A stretch of 15,798 nucleotides of DNA from Actinomycetota bacterium (lineage in GTDB: Bacteria; Actinomycetota; Actinomycetes; Mycobacteriales; Micromonosporaceae): contig VAXX01000164.1 of the NCBI GenBank assembly GCA_005885115.1, forward strand, positions 1 to 15,798. The letters are read 5' to 3'. This document shows, piece by piece, positions 1-8,914 of the stretch. The position numbers were made by a program, and so were the translations under genes. How positions within the stretch are numbered: the stretch's first letter is position 1; every line of letters starts with the position of its first letter. A model generated the notes under the pieces. It was not told the DNA's origin and did no database searches. It worked only from the letters and a program-made list of their open reading frames with translations.

Positions 1-2667
1 CGACAGGTATGTCGAGCGGGCGATCTCCCGGTTCGTCGAGCCCTGCCGGACCAGTTCCACGATCCGCCGTTCGCTGTCGGACAGCCCTCCGGTCCGGGCG
101 CCGTCCAGCCGGGCCAGTTCCGCCTCGGCGGTCGCCCGCCAGGGTGCCGCCCCGCACGCGGTGTACCGGCTGATCGCCTCCAGCAGCGCCTCGCGCGCCG
201 CCCCGCGCCGGTGCGCCCGGCGCTCGATGCCGGACAGCACATGCCAGGCGCGGGCCACCTCGAACGGGTACGGGTGGTCCGCCCAGATCGTCAACGCGTC
301 GGACAGGTCCCGGGCGCCCTCCCGGGGTGCCCCGCCGACGGCTGCACACAGCGCCGCCGCCCGGGCCAGCCCGAGCACCACGACGTCCCGTTCCAGCCGC
401 CGGGCCTGGCCGCCGATCTCACGGCTGCACACAGCGCCGCCGCCCGGGCCAGCCCGAGCACCACGACGTCCCGTTCCAGCCGCCGGGCCTGGCCCCCGAT
501 CTCGTCCAGCACCTCGGCCGCCTCGTCCCGGCAGCCGGCCAGCGCCAGGGCCTCCACGAAGTCGGCGTGCCACACCAGCAGCGCCGGGTCGATCGGCCCG
601 CGCCGCTGCTCCAGGGCGTACGCCAGGCGCATCGGCTCCAGGGCGGCGACCGGTTCGCCGGACAGCAGCAGTACCTGGCCCCGGGCGGCGTACGCCAGCT
701 TGAGCCAGTCCTCGTCCCCGGCGGCGAGGCAGGCGTCCACCGCCTGGGCGGCGTACTCGGCGGCCCGCTCGACGGTACCGCCGCCGAGCTCGACGTACGC
801 CCCGACGACCAGCCCCGGCCCGGGTGCCCCGGAGGCGATGTCGGCGAAGAGCCGGACGCAGTACCGGCCGGCGGCCAGGGCATCGGCGCACCGGCCGGCC
901 CGCGAGTACACCGAGGCGACCGAGGCCAGCACGGTGGACAGGTCCCGGACGGTACCGGCGCGTTCGACCGCGACCCGCAGCGCTTCGACCCGGCGTACCG
1001 CCTCGGCGACGTCGCCCCGCATCACCCGGGCCATGGCGGCCATCTGCCGGGCGGTGACCACGGCGGAGGACAGCGGCAGCCCGCGCGACTGCGTCGCGGC
1101 CCGCTCCATCAGTTCCTCGGCCGCCTCGACCTGGAACGCCGACTCGATGCTGCCCCGCCAGGCGAGCACTTCGACCAGGCACTCGGTGTCGCCGGCCTGC
1201 TCGGCCGCCTGTTCGGCGCGCTTGAGCTCGGCCAGCGCCGACTCGGTGTCCCCGTCGTAGAACGCCTTGCGCGCCCGGCTCCAGCACCGGCCCCACCGCC
1301 GACTGGTCCTGCCCGGCGAGGTCGACCAGCAGCAGCCGGGCGCCCACCCGGGTCGCCGGGTCGCTCGCCTCCCGCAGCGCGTCCTCGGCCAGGCGCCGGG
1401 CCTCCTCCGACAACCCGGAGGCGTACGCGTGCCGCGCCGCCACCAGCCGCCGATCCGCGGCCCAGCCCGGGTCGGGGGTCCGCTCGGCGGCCAGCCGGGC
1501 CAGGTCGGCGGCGACCACCGGGGCGCCCCGGCGCCGGGCCACCGCGGCGGCGTCGGTGAGCGTGACGGCCAGCGCCTCGTTGGGCTCGGGTCGGACCACC
1601 GCCAGGTGCCGGGCCCGCTCGACCGGGTCGTCCAGCGCGCCGGCCAGCTTCTCGTGGGCGGCCCGGCGGATGGCCGGATCGGAATCCGCGTAGACCATCT
1701 CGCGCAGCAGCGGATGGCTGAACGCCAGCGCGCCGCCGGTGCCGCCGGTGACCACTCCGGCGGCGAACGCCTCGGCCAGATGCGCCCCGGCGTCCAGGCC
1801 GCACCGCTCCAGCAGGGCGCGGGTGGGCCGGGCCGCGGCCGCGAGGACGGTCAGGGCCAGACCGGCGGCCGGCGGCAACGCGGCCAGCCGCGCCGACAGC
1901 AAAGACCGCAATCTATCGGGTACGGGCAGGGGCTCCAACGCATCGCCCGGCTCCCCGCGCTCGACGAGCGCCCGACCCAGCTCCACCGCGAACAGTGGGT
2001 TCCCCCCCGAAGCGGCGTGGATCCGGTCGACGGCCGCCGGGGACAGCACGGTACCGAAGCGCTCCCGCAGTACGTCGGCGACGGCTTCCCGGTCCAGCGG
2101 CCGCAACGGCAGCTCGACGTACGGCTCGGGGCACAGGTGGGTACGCAGCGGTCCGTGCTCGGTACGCTCGGCCGCCAGCACCTGTACCGGCAGCCCCGCC
2201 AACCGGCGCGCGACGAAGTGCAGGACGCCGGCACTGGGCTCGTCCACCCACTGCAGGTCGTCGATGACCAGGAGTACCGGCGTCTGCGCGGCCAGGATCC
2301 GGACCAGTTCCAGGACGGCGAGCCGGACGGCCAGCTCGTCCTGGGGCGTGGTCGGCGCGACGGTACGCAGCAGGGCCGCGTCCAGCGCCGCCCGCAGGTG
2401 CCCGGGCAGCAGCGAGCCCTGCTCCCCGAGGGCCGCGCCGAACAGGTCGACCAGCGTCAGGTACGGCAGGCCGGACTCCACCTCGGCGGCGGCCGCGCGC
2501 AGCACCCGGGCGCCGGGCACCGCGTCGGCGAGCGTGGCCAGGACGGTGGACTTGCCGATGCCCGGCGGCCCGACGACGAGCACGCTGGTGCCGGCGAGCA
2601 GGTACGTGCGCGCCACCCCGACGGCACCGTCCCGGCCGACCTGGCCGGACGGTTGGCGTTGCCCCAC
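1..2667 (-). pseudogene. Large ATP-binding LuxR-family (LAL) transcriptional regulator, frameshifted and 3'-truncated by the window edge
   Basis: This is a MalT/LAL-type regulator: N-terminal AAA/STAND ATPase, helical TPR-like middle, C-terminal LuxR HTH. Walker A (GPPGIGKST) lies near residues 33-41 and Walker B (LLVIDDLQWVD) near 132-142. The HTH begins with LSDSERRIVELVRQGSTN at about 90-37 and is cut by the edge. I chose GTG 2667 as start; ATGs at 2811 and 2802 are also in frame, but the codons between have poor third-position GC, so look non-coding. Homology-like reading needs three segments: frame A from 2667 to about 1276, frame B from about 1280 to 421, then frame A again from 420. 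The first shift looks like one extra base in the run near 1275-1280; the second is an 83-bp tandem duplication. Together they add 84 bp, so frame A has no stop to the edge, but about 290 central codons would be nonsense. It lies 184 bp downstream of pheT on the same strand. Target unknown. Confidence 0.85.
338..503. repeat. 83-bp perfect-tandem duplication inside the LuxR gene
   Basis: Copy 1 is 338-420 and copy 2 is 421-503. Both start ACGGCTGCACACAGCG and end CCGATCTC, and they differ at one base (G at 412, C at 495). The unit is not a multiple of three. On the minus strand each copy encodes EIGGQARRLERDVVVLG and following residues, once in each of two frames, so the second is a shifted reading of the same peptide. 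The near identity points to a recent slip or to a mis-assembled repeat. Confidence 0.97.
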
Positions 2668-2840
2668 GACGGCGAGTGTGCCTCGTTCCGGCGGTTCCGG
2701 CGAGCGCCGGGCGTGTCGTACCGTCGTCAATGCGGGTAAGGAGGGCAGCGCCTGATCCCGGTCAACGGTCCCCGCCGACCGGTGTCCCCACGCCTCCCGC
2801 ATGTCCGGCATTCTCGCCCATCGCGATGTTCCCGTCGAGA

Positions 2841-2867
2841 CGTAACGGTAACTAAGCGCCACGTAAC
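2841..2867. repeat. Three GTAAC copies at the 3' end of pheT
   Basis: (C/G)GTAAC occurs at 2841, 2847 and 2862, spanning the pheT stop codon and the start of the 184-bp gap before the LuxR gene. The two outer copies are CGTAAC. This could be an operator for the downstream regulator or chance. A weak 5-bp hairpin (2766-2781) is the only other structure seen in the gap, and no convincing promoter hexamers are visible. Confidence 0.25.
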
Positions 2868-5311
2868 ATCGCGCCGAACCGTTCGGCCGCCACGGCCACG
2901 GCGGCGTCCCGGGCGGCGAGTGCCTCCTCGACGGTCAGCGTCCGGTCGGGGGCCCGGAAGGTCAGCTTGTACGCCAGCGACCGGCGGCCCGTACCGAGCT
3001 GGTCGGATGCGTACACGTCGAACAGGCGCACCGCCTCCAGCAGTTCCCCGGCCCCGTCCACCAGCGCGGACTCCACCTGGGCGGCCGGCGTACCGGCATC
3101 GACCACCAGCGCCACGTCGATCAGCGCGGGCGGGTACCCGGAGATCCGGGGCGCCCGGACGACCTCGGGCAGCGGCAGCGCGTCGAGGTCCAGCTCCATG
3201 GCGCTGGTCCGCCGGGGCAGCTCGAGCGCGGTACACACGGCGGGGTGCAGTTCGCCGGCGTACCCGACGATCCGGCCGCCCACCACGATCTGCGCGCACC
3301 GGCCCGGGTGCCAGGGCGGGTTCGCGCCGGCCCGTACCTCGTACCCCGGTACCCCGGCGGCGGACAGCACGATCCGGGCCGCCTGTACCGCGTCGGCCCA
3401 CCCGGCCGACCGGCCGACGCCCCACCAGCCGGCCGGTTCGACCTCGCCGACCAGTACCGCGGCCACGTGCCACGGCTGGTCCGGCACGAACCGTTGCGCG
3501 GCGAGCAGATCCGCCTCGTCCGGCCGGGCGTCCACGCCCATGAGCGGCGGGCGCCCGGGGGCGCCGGTCGCGCGGAACACCGAGCCCAGCTCGTACAGGG
3601 CCAGGTCACGCTGGCCCCGGCCGAGGTTGCGCCGCAGCGTCTGGAGCAGCGGCGGCAGCAGCGTGCTGCGCAGCAGCGGCTCCTCGTCGGACAGCGGGTT
3701 GGCCAGGCGCACGGTGGTACGGCGCGGGTCGTCGGCCGGGATGCCGAGCGCGTCGAGGGCCGCCGGGTTCACGAAGGGGTACGACAGCACCTCCACGTAC
3801 CCGTTCTCCGCCAACGCCCGCCCGACGCCGCGCTTGCGGCGCTGGGCCGGGGTGAGCCCGTTGCCGGGCGGCGCCACCGGCAGCACGCTGGGTACCTTGT
3901 CGTACCCGTCGAGCCGGACCACCTCCTCGGCGAAGTCGGCCGGCTGCACCAGATCCGGCCGCCAGCTCGGCGGGGTGACCTCCGCGCCGGCCACGGTGCA
4001 CCCGATCGCGGTGAGGATCTCGGCCACCCGTTCCGGCGGGTACGGCACCCCGGCGACCCGGGACGGCAGGTCGGCCGGGACCCGGACCGGCGCCGGCGGT
4101 ACCACGTTGTCAAGGTCCAGGATCCGCGGGTCCAGCTCGCCACCGGCGTGCGTGGTCAGCAGCCGGACCGCCTTCTCCAGCGCCACCAGGGCGGTCTGCG
4201 GGTCGACGCCGCGCTCCCAGCGCTTGGCCGCCTCGGACAGCAGCCGGTGCCGGCGCGCCGTCCGGGACACCATCACCGGGTCCCAGTGCGCCGCCTCGAA
4301 CAGTACGTCCACCGAGCCCGGCAGCATCTCGCTGCTCTCCCCGCCCATGACCGCCGCGAGCGAGATCGGACCGGTCCCGTCGCAGATCACCATGTCCTCG
4401 GGGTCCAGCGCCCGGGCCACGCCGTCCAGGGTGGTCAGCCGCTCCCCCGGCCTGGCCCGGCGCACGACCAGCGGGCCGGACAGCCGGTTCGGGTCGAAGG
4501 CGTGCATCGGCTGGCCCAGTTCGAGCATCAGGTAGTTGGTGATGTCGACGGCCAGGCTGATCGAGCGGATCCCGGCGACGGTCAGCCGTCGCCGCATCCA
4601 GGTCGGGCTCGGCGCGGCCGGGTCGATCCCGCGGACCAGCCGGGCGGCGAACCGGTCGCAGCCCACCGGATCCTCGACGGTGACCGGGTACGGCGGCTCC
4701 TTCGTGGCGCCGGGCGCCGCCAGCGCCAGCGCCGGATCGCGGAAGTCCACCCCGAGCGCGTACGCCAGCTCCCGCGCGATGCCCCGGACCGACAGGCAGT
4801 ACCCGCGGTCCGGGGTGATCTCGACATCGAGCACGATGTCGTCCAGCCCCACCAACGGCCGGGCCGGGTCGCCGGGCTGGGCCGAGTCCGGTGGCAGCAC
4901 GATGATGCCGCTGTGGTCGTCCCCGATGCCCAGTTCGCGCGCCGAGCAGATCATCCCGTCGGACACGTGCCCGTACGTCTTGCGGGCCGCGATCGCGAAC
5001 CCGCCCGGGAGTACCGTGCCGGGCAGGGCCACCACGACGAGGTCCCCGACCGCGAAGTTCCGGGCCCCGCAGATGATCCCTCTGGTGGTACCGACGTCGA
5101 CCTGGCAGTACCGGATCGGCTTCTTGAGCCCGGCCAGCTCCTCGATCTCCAGCACCCGGCCCACCAGCAGCGGACCGTCCACAGTGGACGACAGGTCGTG
5201 GATCTCCTCGACCTCGAGGCCCACCCGCACGAAGGCCTTCTCCAGCGCGTCCGCGTCGAGGTCGGCCGGCAGGTCGACGTACTCGCGCAGCCACGAAACG
5301 GGTACCCGCAC
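2852..5311 (-). CDS. pheT: Phenylalanine--tRNA ligase beta subunit
   Basis: The beta subunit of the alpha2-beta2 cytoplasmic PheRS, which charges tRNA-Phe; beta carries the editing site and tRNA contacts. At 819 residues it has the usual actinobacterial length. In order I see an N-terminal segment starting MRVPVSWLREYVDLP, a tRNA-binding OB domain (about 40-150, with ICGARNF), the B3/B4 editing domain (about 210-390, with ITNYLMLELGQPMHAFD), B5 (about 400-470), the catalytic-like core (about 480-700) and a C-terminal anticodon-binding FDX-ACB domain (about 725-818, ending FGAMLRGA). The start is GTG, 3 nt after the pheS stop; the Shine-Dalgarno GGAGG lies inside the last pheS codons, so translation is coupled. 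The linker before ICGARNF looks a few residues short. The fifth-last codon before the stop region is a rare TTA leucine (2863-2865). Reading frame is otherwise intact. Confidence 0.98.
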   Translation of the reverse strand: MRVPVSWLREYVDLPADLDADALEKAFVRVGLEVEEIHDLSSTVDGPLLVGRVLEIEELAGLKKPIRYCQVDVGTTRGIICGARNFAVGDLVVVALPGTVLPGGFAIAARKTYGHVSDGMICSARELGIGDDHSGIIVLPPDSAQPGDPARPLVGLDDIVLDVEITPDRGYCLSVRGIARELAYALGVDFRDPALALAAPGATKEPPYPVTVEDPVGCDRFAARLVRGIDPAAPSPTWMRRRLTVAGIRSISLAVDITNYLMLELGQPMHAFDPNRLSGPLVVRRARPGERLTTLDGVARALDPEDMVICDGTGPISLAAVMGGESSEMLPGSVDVLFEAAHWDPVMVSRTARRHRLLSEAAKRWERGVDPQTALVALEKAVRLLTTHAGGELDPRILDLDNVVPPAPVRVPADLPSRVAGVPYPPERVAEILTAIGCTVAGAEVTPPSWRPDLVQPADFAEEVVRLDGYDKVPSVLPVAPPGNGLTPAQRRKRGVGRALAENGYVEVLSYPFVNPAALDALGIPADDPRRTTVRLANPLSDEEPLLRSTLLPPLLQTLRRNLGRGQRDLALYELGSVFRATGAPGRPPLMGVDARPDEADLLAAQRFVPDQPWHVAAVLVGEVEPAGWWGVGRSAGWADAVQAARIVLSAAGVPGYEVRAGANPPWHPGRCAQIVVGGRIVGYAGELHPAVCTALELPRRTSAMELDLDALPLPEVVRAPRISGYPPALIDVALVVDAGTPAAQVESALVDGAGELLEAVRLFDVYASDQLGTGRRSLAYKLTFRAPDRTLTVEEALAARDAAVAVAAERFGAMLRGA

Positions 5312-5314
5312 CGC

Positions 5315-6376
<1,062 letters not shown>

Positions 6377-6484
6377 GACTTCTCGCGTCTCCCAGCGCTA
6401 GTCAACGGCGACAGTTTAGGTACGCGCGGTTGCACCGCTGCCCGCCGGTCGGGAGAGGACGAGGGAGGTGGGGTCAGCTCCAGC

Positions 6485-6504
6485 GCCCGCCGACACCGGC
6501 GGGC
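6485..6504 (-). terminator. Hairpin between the RNA methyltransferase gene and pheS
   Basis: A perfect 8-bp GC stem GCCCGCCG/CGGCGGGC with loop ACAC sits 39 nt past the methyltransferase stop codon on the minus strand. No U-run follows in the direction of transcription, which is common for actinomycete terminators but leaves the call uncertain. It could separate the ribosomal-protein operon from pheST. A TAAACT box at 6411-6416 could be a -10 for pheS, but I see no matching -35. Confidence 0.4.
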
Positions 6505-6542
6505 TGGCTAAACGACTGACCTGACATGGCGGCCATGGTACC

Positions 6543-7283
6543 TCACCGTAACGCCCGGGCCGAGGCGTAAAGGCACACCGCCGCGGCCGCCGCGAGGTTG
6601 AGGCTCTCCGCCTGACCATGAATGGGTACGCGCACCCGACGGTCGGCCGCGTGTGCCACAGCGTCCGGCAGCCCGTGCGCCTCGGACCCGAACAGCCACG
6701 CCGTCGGCCGGGCCAGTTCCCCGGTGTCGGCCAGCCCGTCGAGGTCGGCGTCGCCGTACGGGTCGGCCGCGAGCACCTGGAGTCCGGCCCCACGTAACGG
6801 ATCCAGCTCGACCGAGGGGGTGCGGACCAGATCGACATGGAACAGGCTGCCCGCACTCGCCCGTACGCACTTGCCGTTGTACGGGTCGACCGCCGTCCCG
6901 GCGTTGCCCGGGTCGCGGACCTCCACGAGCACGGCGACCAGCCGGGGCTGCCGGGCCAGCGCCGATTCGAGCGGGACGTCCGGTGCCGTACAGACGGCGA
7001 CAAGTCCCTGCGGCGCAACGGTTTCGGCGAGTACCCCCAGCGCCTCGTCGGTGACCGGGTAGGCGCCGGCGGACAGGTCCGGGTGCCGGGCCAGCGCCTG
7101 CGCCGTACCGAACAGTTCGACGACCAGCCCGGCCCGCAGCGCCTCGCGGACGGCCTGGGGCCCCTCGGCCAGGAACCGGCCGGTCTCCTCACGGTCGCGC
7201 CGGCGGTGCAGGCGGCGCGCGGCAACGACCCGGGGCGTCCGTACCGTGAACGGAGCGACCCCGGGTCGTGGCTGCACTGTCAA
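6543..7283 (-). CDS. SpoU/TrmH-family RNA 2'-O-methyltransferase, with internal in-frame deletion
   Basis: A SPOUT (trefoil-knot) methyltransferase using S-adenosylmethionine, of the kind that sits between rplT and pheS in actinomycetes and is usually annotated as a 23S rRNA methyltransferase. The N-terminal substrate-binding part (TPRVVAARRLHRRRDREETG, about 16-35) is normal. Motif 2 (WLFGSEAHGLP, 196-206) and motif 3 (VPIHGQAESLNLAAAAAV, 219-236) are intact. Motif 1 is not: DPGNAGT (124-130) runs straight into AVDPYNGKCVRAS, whereas relatives have about 18 residues between, including the conserved arginine of NxGxxxR. The junction is at 6893/6894 and keeps the frame. Activity is doubtful if the deletion is real. 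The start is uncertain: TTG 7283, one nt after the rplT stop, or GTG 7277; neither has a clear Shine-Dalgarno. Two leucines are TTA codons (6549-6551 and 6795-6797), unusual in such DNA. Confidence 0.9.
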   Translation of the reverse strand: MTVQPRPGVAPFTVRTPRVVAARRLHRRRDREETGRFLAEGPQAVREALRAGLVVELFGTAQALARHPDLSAGAYPVTDEALGVLAETVAPQGLVAVCTAPDVPLESALARQPRLVAVLVEVRDPGNAGTAVDPYNGKCVRASAGSLFHVDLVRTPSVELDPLRGAGLQVLAADPYGDADLDGLADTGELARPTAWLFGSEAHGLPDAVAHAADRRVRVPIHGQAESLNLAAAAAVCLYASARALR

Positions 7284-7284
7284 A

Positions 7285-7671
7285 TCAGGCGGCGGCCGCG
7301 CCGCCGCTACCCTCGGCGGCGACCGCCGCGCGGGCCACCTCGACGATGGCCGCGAACGCCGCCTCGTCGGTCACCGCGAGATCGGCGAGGATCTTGCGGT
7401 CCACCTCGACCCCGGCCAGCTTCAGGCCCTGGATCAGCCGGTTGTACGTCATGCCGTTGGCGCGCGCCGCCGCGTTGATCCGGGTGATCCACAGCTGGCG
7501 GAAGTCGCCCTTGCGGTCCCGCCGGTCCCGGTAGGCGTACTGCATCGAGTGCAGTATCTGCTCCTTGGCCTTGCGGTAGAGCCGGGACCGCTGCCCGCGG
7601 TAGCCGCTGGCGCTCTCCAGTACGGTGCGGCGCTTCTTCTGGGCGTTGACCGCCCGCTTCACACGTGCCAC
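7285..7671 (-). CDS. rplT: 50S ribosomal protein bL20
   Basis: bL20 binds 23S rRNA early in assembly of the large subunit and, in several bacteria, also represses its own operon. The 128-residue sequence starts [16 protein letters not shown], continues with the basic helix containing [16 protein letters not shown] and the C-terminal globular part with [14 protein letters not shown] and [16 protein letters not shown], and ends in an alanine/glycine-rich tail (GSGGAAAA) typical of actinomycetes. The start is GTG with AAGGAG eight nt upstream. It follows rpmI by 32 bp and its stop codon is one nt before the likely start of the methyltransferase gene, so the four genes form one transcription unit. 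Fully intact. Confidence 0.98.
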   Translation of the reverse strand: MARVKRAVNAQKKRRTVLESASGYRGQRSRLYRKAKEQILHSMQYAYRDRRDRKGDFRQLWITRINAAARANGMTYNRLIQGLKLAGVEVDRKILADLAVTDEAAFAAIVEVARAAVAAEGSGGAAAA

Positions 7672-7703
7672 GTCGGTGTCTCCTTCTCGTCAGTGGCCCG
7701 TGT

Positions 7704-7898
7704 TCAGCGGCCGAGCAGCTTGTTGATACGGCGGGCGTCGACCTTGCTGACCTCGACGGTGCCGGTGAGTCCCCGGGTTCGGTGGGACGACTTCTTCTCC
7801 AGGTTGTGGCGCAGCCCGGCCTGCTGGACGACGAGCTTGCCGCGGCCGGTCACCTTGACCCGCTTGCCCATTCCCGTGTGGCTCTTCATCTTCGGCAT
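7704..7898 (-). CDS. rpmI: 50S ribosomal protein bL35
   Basis: A small, strongly basic protein of the large ribosomal subunit. It has 64 residues, the family's normal length, with the hallmark N-terminus [18 protein letters not shown], then the [15 protein letters not shown] core and the RRINKLLGR end. The ATG start is preceded by AGAAGGAC about ten nt upstream. It sits between infC and rplT as in nearly all bacteria. The 120-bp gap to infC is longer than the other gaps of this operon and holds a strong hairpin. Confidence 0.98.
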   Translation of the reverse strand: MPKMKSHTGMGKRVKVTGRGKLVVQQAGLRHNLEKKSSHRTRGLTGTVEVSKVDARRINKLLGR

Positions 7899-7950
7899 CG
7901 AAACTTTGTCCTTCTGCTACGGTCCGCCGGAGCGGGCACCGGAACGGCGC

Positions 7951-7980
7951 CGCCGGCGGATCGGTTACCGACCGCCGGCG
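7951..7980 (-). promoter_or_regulatory. Long hairpin between infC and rpmI
   Basis: Left arm 7951-7964 and right arm 7968-7980 form 13 base pairs (9 + 4) with a single bulged A at 7960 and loop TTA. No U-run follows on the minus strand, so it is not a classic terminator. Position suggests partial termination, RNA processing, or a bL20-binding site as known in E. coli and Bacillus, but bL20 recognition cannot be judged by eye. Confidence 0.55.
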
Positions 7981-8018
7981 CGCCGGGGGTGGCGCGGCTG
8001 GCGGTCCGGGGTCTGTGG

Positions 8019-8645
8019 TTACTGCTCGGGGGTACCCGCCCCGGCGGGTTCCTGGCCCGGCTCGTTCTCCCGCTCCCGGGTCCCGACGCCGCGACCGGTG
8101 GTCGCCGTCGTCGCCGCGGTCGCCGCGGTCTTGACCGTCCGGTGCGGGGCGATCACCATGATCATGTTGCGGCCGTCCTGCTTCGGGGCGGCCTCGACGA
8201 ACCCCAGCTCAGCGACCTCCTCGGAGAGCTTGCGCAGGAGCCGGAAGCCCAGCTCCGGGCGGCTCTGCTCACGACCGCGGAACATGATCGTCACCTTGAC
8301 CTTGTCGCCGGCCCGCAGGAACCGCACCACGTGACCCTTCTTGGTCTCGTAGTCGTGCGGGTCGATCTTCGGGCGCAGCTTCATTTCCTTGATGACGGTC
8401 TGCTGCTGGTTACGCCGGGCCTCGCGCGCCTTGATGTCGCTCTCGTACTTGAACTTGCCGAAGTCCATGAGCTTGCACACCGGCGGGCGGGCCATCGGCG
8501 CGACCTCGACCAGATCCAGATCCACATCACCGGCGAGCTGCAGAGCGCGCTCCAGGGGAACGATGCCCACCTGTTCGCCCTCCGGGCCGACCAGCCGGAC
8601 CTCCCGAGCCCGGATCTGTTCGTTGACGCGTGGTTCGACGCTGAT
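8019..8645 (-). CDS. infC: Translation initiation factor IF-3, AUC start codon
   Basis: IF-3 binds the 30S subunit, keeps the subunits apart and rejects non-canonical start codons. The N-domain (1-75) includes [16 protein letters not shown] and [17 protein letters not shown]; the C-domain (about 80-167) includes [17 protein letters not shown] and [14 protein letters not shown]; a low-complexity Ala/Thr then Glu-rich tail (168-208) is an actinomycete-type extension. I place the start at ATC 8645. A strong GAGGAGG lies 5 nt before it, an in-frame TGA lies four codons upstream (8655-8657), and the next usable start is GTG 8570, which would delete the conserved first 25 residues. AUU, AUC or AUA starts are known for infC and let IF-3 repress its own translation. 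It is the first gene of infC-rpmI-rplT and is preceded by a structured leader. Product 208 residues. Confidence 0.95.
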   Translation of the reverse strand: MSVEPRVNEQIRAREVRLVGPEGEQVGIVPLERALQLAGDVDLDLVEVAPMARPPVCKLMDFGKFKYESDIKAREARRNQQQTVIKEMKLRPKIDPHDYETKKGHVVRFLRAGDKVKVTIMFRGREQSRPELGFRLLRKLSEEVAELGFVEAAPKQDGRNMIMVIAPHRTVKTAATAATTATTGRGVGTRERENEPGQEPAGAGTPEQ

Positions 8646-8656
8646 GGGGCCTCCTC
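8643..8656 (-). promoter_or_regulatory. Strong Shine-Dalgarno with AUC start of infC
   Basis: The minus strand reads GAGGAGGCCCC followed by ATC AGC GTC GAA. The seven-base Shine-Dalgarno (8650-8656) at ideal spacing offsets the poor start codon. This pairing of a strong site with a discriminated codon is the expected form of IF-3 feedback control. Confidence 0.85.
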
Positions 8657-8673
8657 AAGTCAGTTCCAGGTGT

Positions 8674-8732
8674 GGCGACCGGCCCCAAGAAGAAGGCCCC
8701 GGCGCATGCCGGGGCCCGCTCGACCGGTCGCC
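8674..8732 (-). promoter_or_regulatory. infC leader: attenuator-like nested hairpins
   Basis: Inner hairpin: 8695-8703 pairs with 8708-8716, a perfect 9-bp stem (GGCCCCGGC/GCCGGGGCC) with a 4-nt loop, followed in the direction of transcription by UUCUUCUU (8687-8694). It looks like an intrinsic terminator 29 nt before the Shine-Dalgarno. Outer stem: 8674-8682 (GGCGACCGG) pairs with 8724-8732 (CCGGTCGCC) and encloses it. GGCCCC at 8681-8686 repeats the terminator arm at 8695-8700 and could compete for the same partner. This suggests transcription attenuation of infC-rpmI-rplT; the signal sensed is unknown. Confidence 0.65.
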
Positions 8733-8841
8733 GCCAATGAAAGCGGAACGCGCCGCCGGCGGGGGTTTGTTCCCACGGCGGTGGACCGGACCCGGTAGCC
8801 GTACGGCCGGCGGGTGGGAGCGGGTAGCCCCTCTTGGAACA

Positions 8842-8869
8842 CTGAGCGTCGTACGAGCACGACGCTCAG
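8842..8869 (-). promoter_or_regulatory. 11-bp hairpin at the distal end of the infC leader
   Basis: CTGAGCGTCGT (8842-8852) pairs perfectly with ACGACGCTCAG (8859-8869) across a 6-nt loop. It lies 46 bp past the PH-gene stop. It could be the 5' stem of the infC leader RNA or the end of the upstream operon; there is no U-run. A TACGCT box just upstream (8885-8890, minus strand) could be a -10 element, with no clear -35. Further into the leader, GAGGGGCTACCCGCTC (about 8821-8836) forms a second small hairpin. Confidence 0.5.
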
Positions 8870-8914
8870 GTGGTCGACCGGCACAGCGTAGCACGCGGTA
8901 CCGGTGACCTGCGC

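Noticed and set aside
338..503. The two 83-bp copies as a CRISPR-like or mobile-element repeat
   Set aside because: There are only two adjacent copies, no spacers, no inverted ends and no transposase. It is a simple tandem duplication within coding sequence.
291..1169. The middle LuxR segment as an independent 292-codon gene
   Set aside because: It matches the TPR-like middle of a LAL regulator and continues in sense into both flanks once the two shifts are removed; its end is the shifted second copy of the duplication.
1267..2739. A 490-codon plus-strand open frame opposite the LuxR gene
   Set aside because: Same pattern: antisense to a sequence with Walker A and B motifs, low-complexity product, no ribosome site.
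2766..2781. CGGTC/GACCG hairpin downstream of pheT as a terminator
   Set aside because: It has only five base pairs and no U-run, too weak to support in DNA this GC-rich.
8660..8884. A 74-codon minus-strand frame in the infC leader, possible leader peptide
   Set aside because: It runs through the paired RNA stems, has no Shine-Dalgarno, and its codons do not show the local third-position GC bias. No run of regulatory codons is evident.
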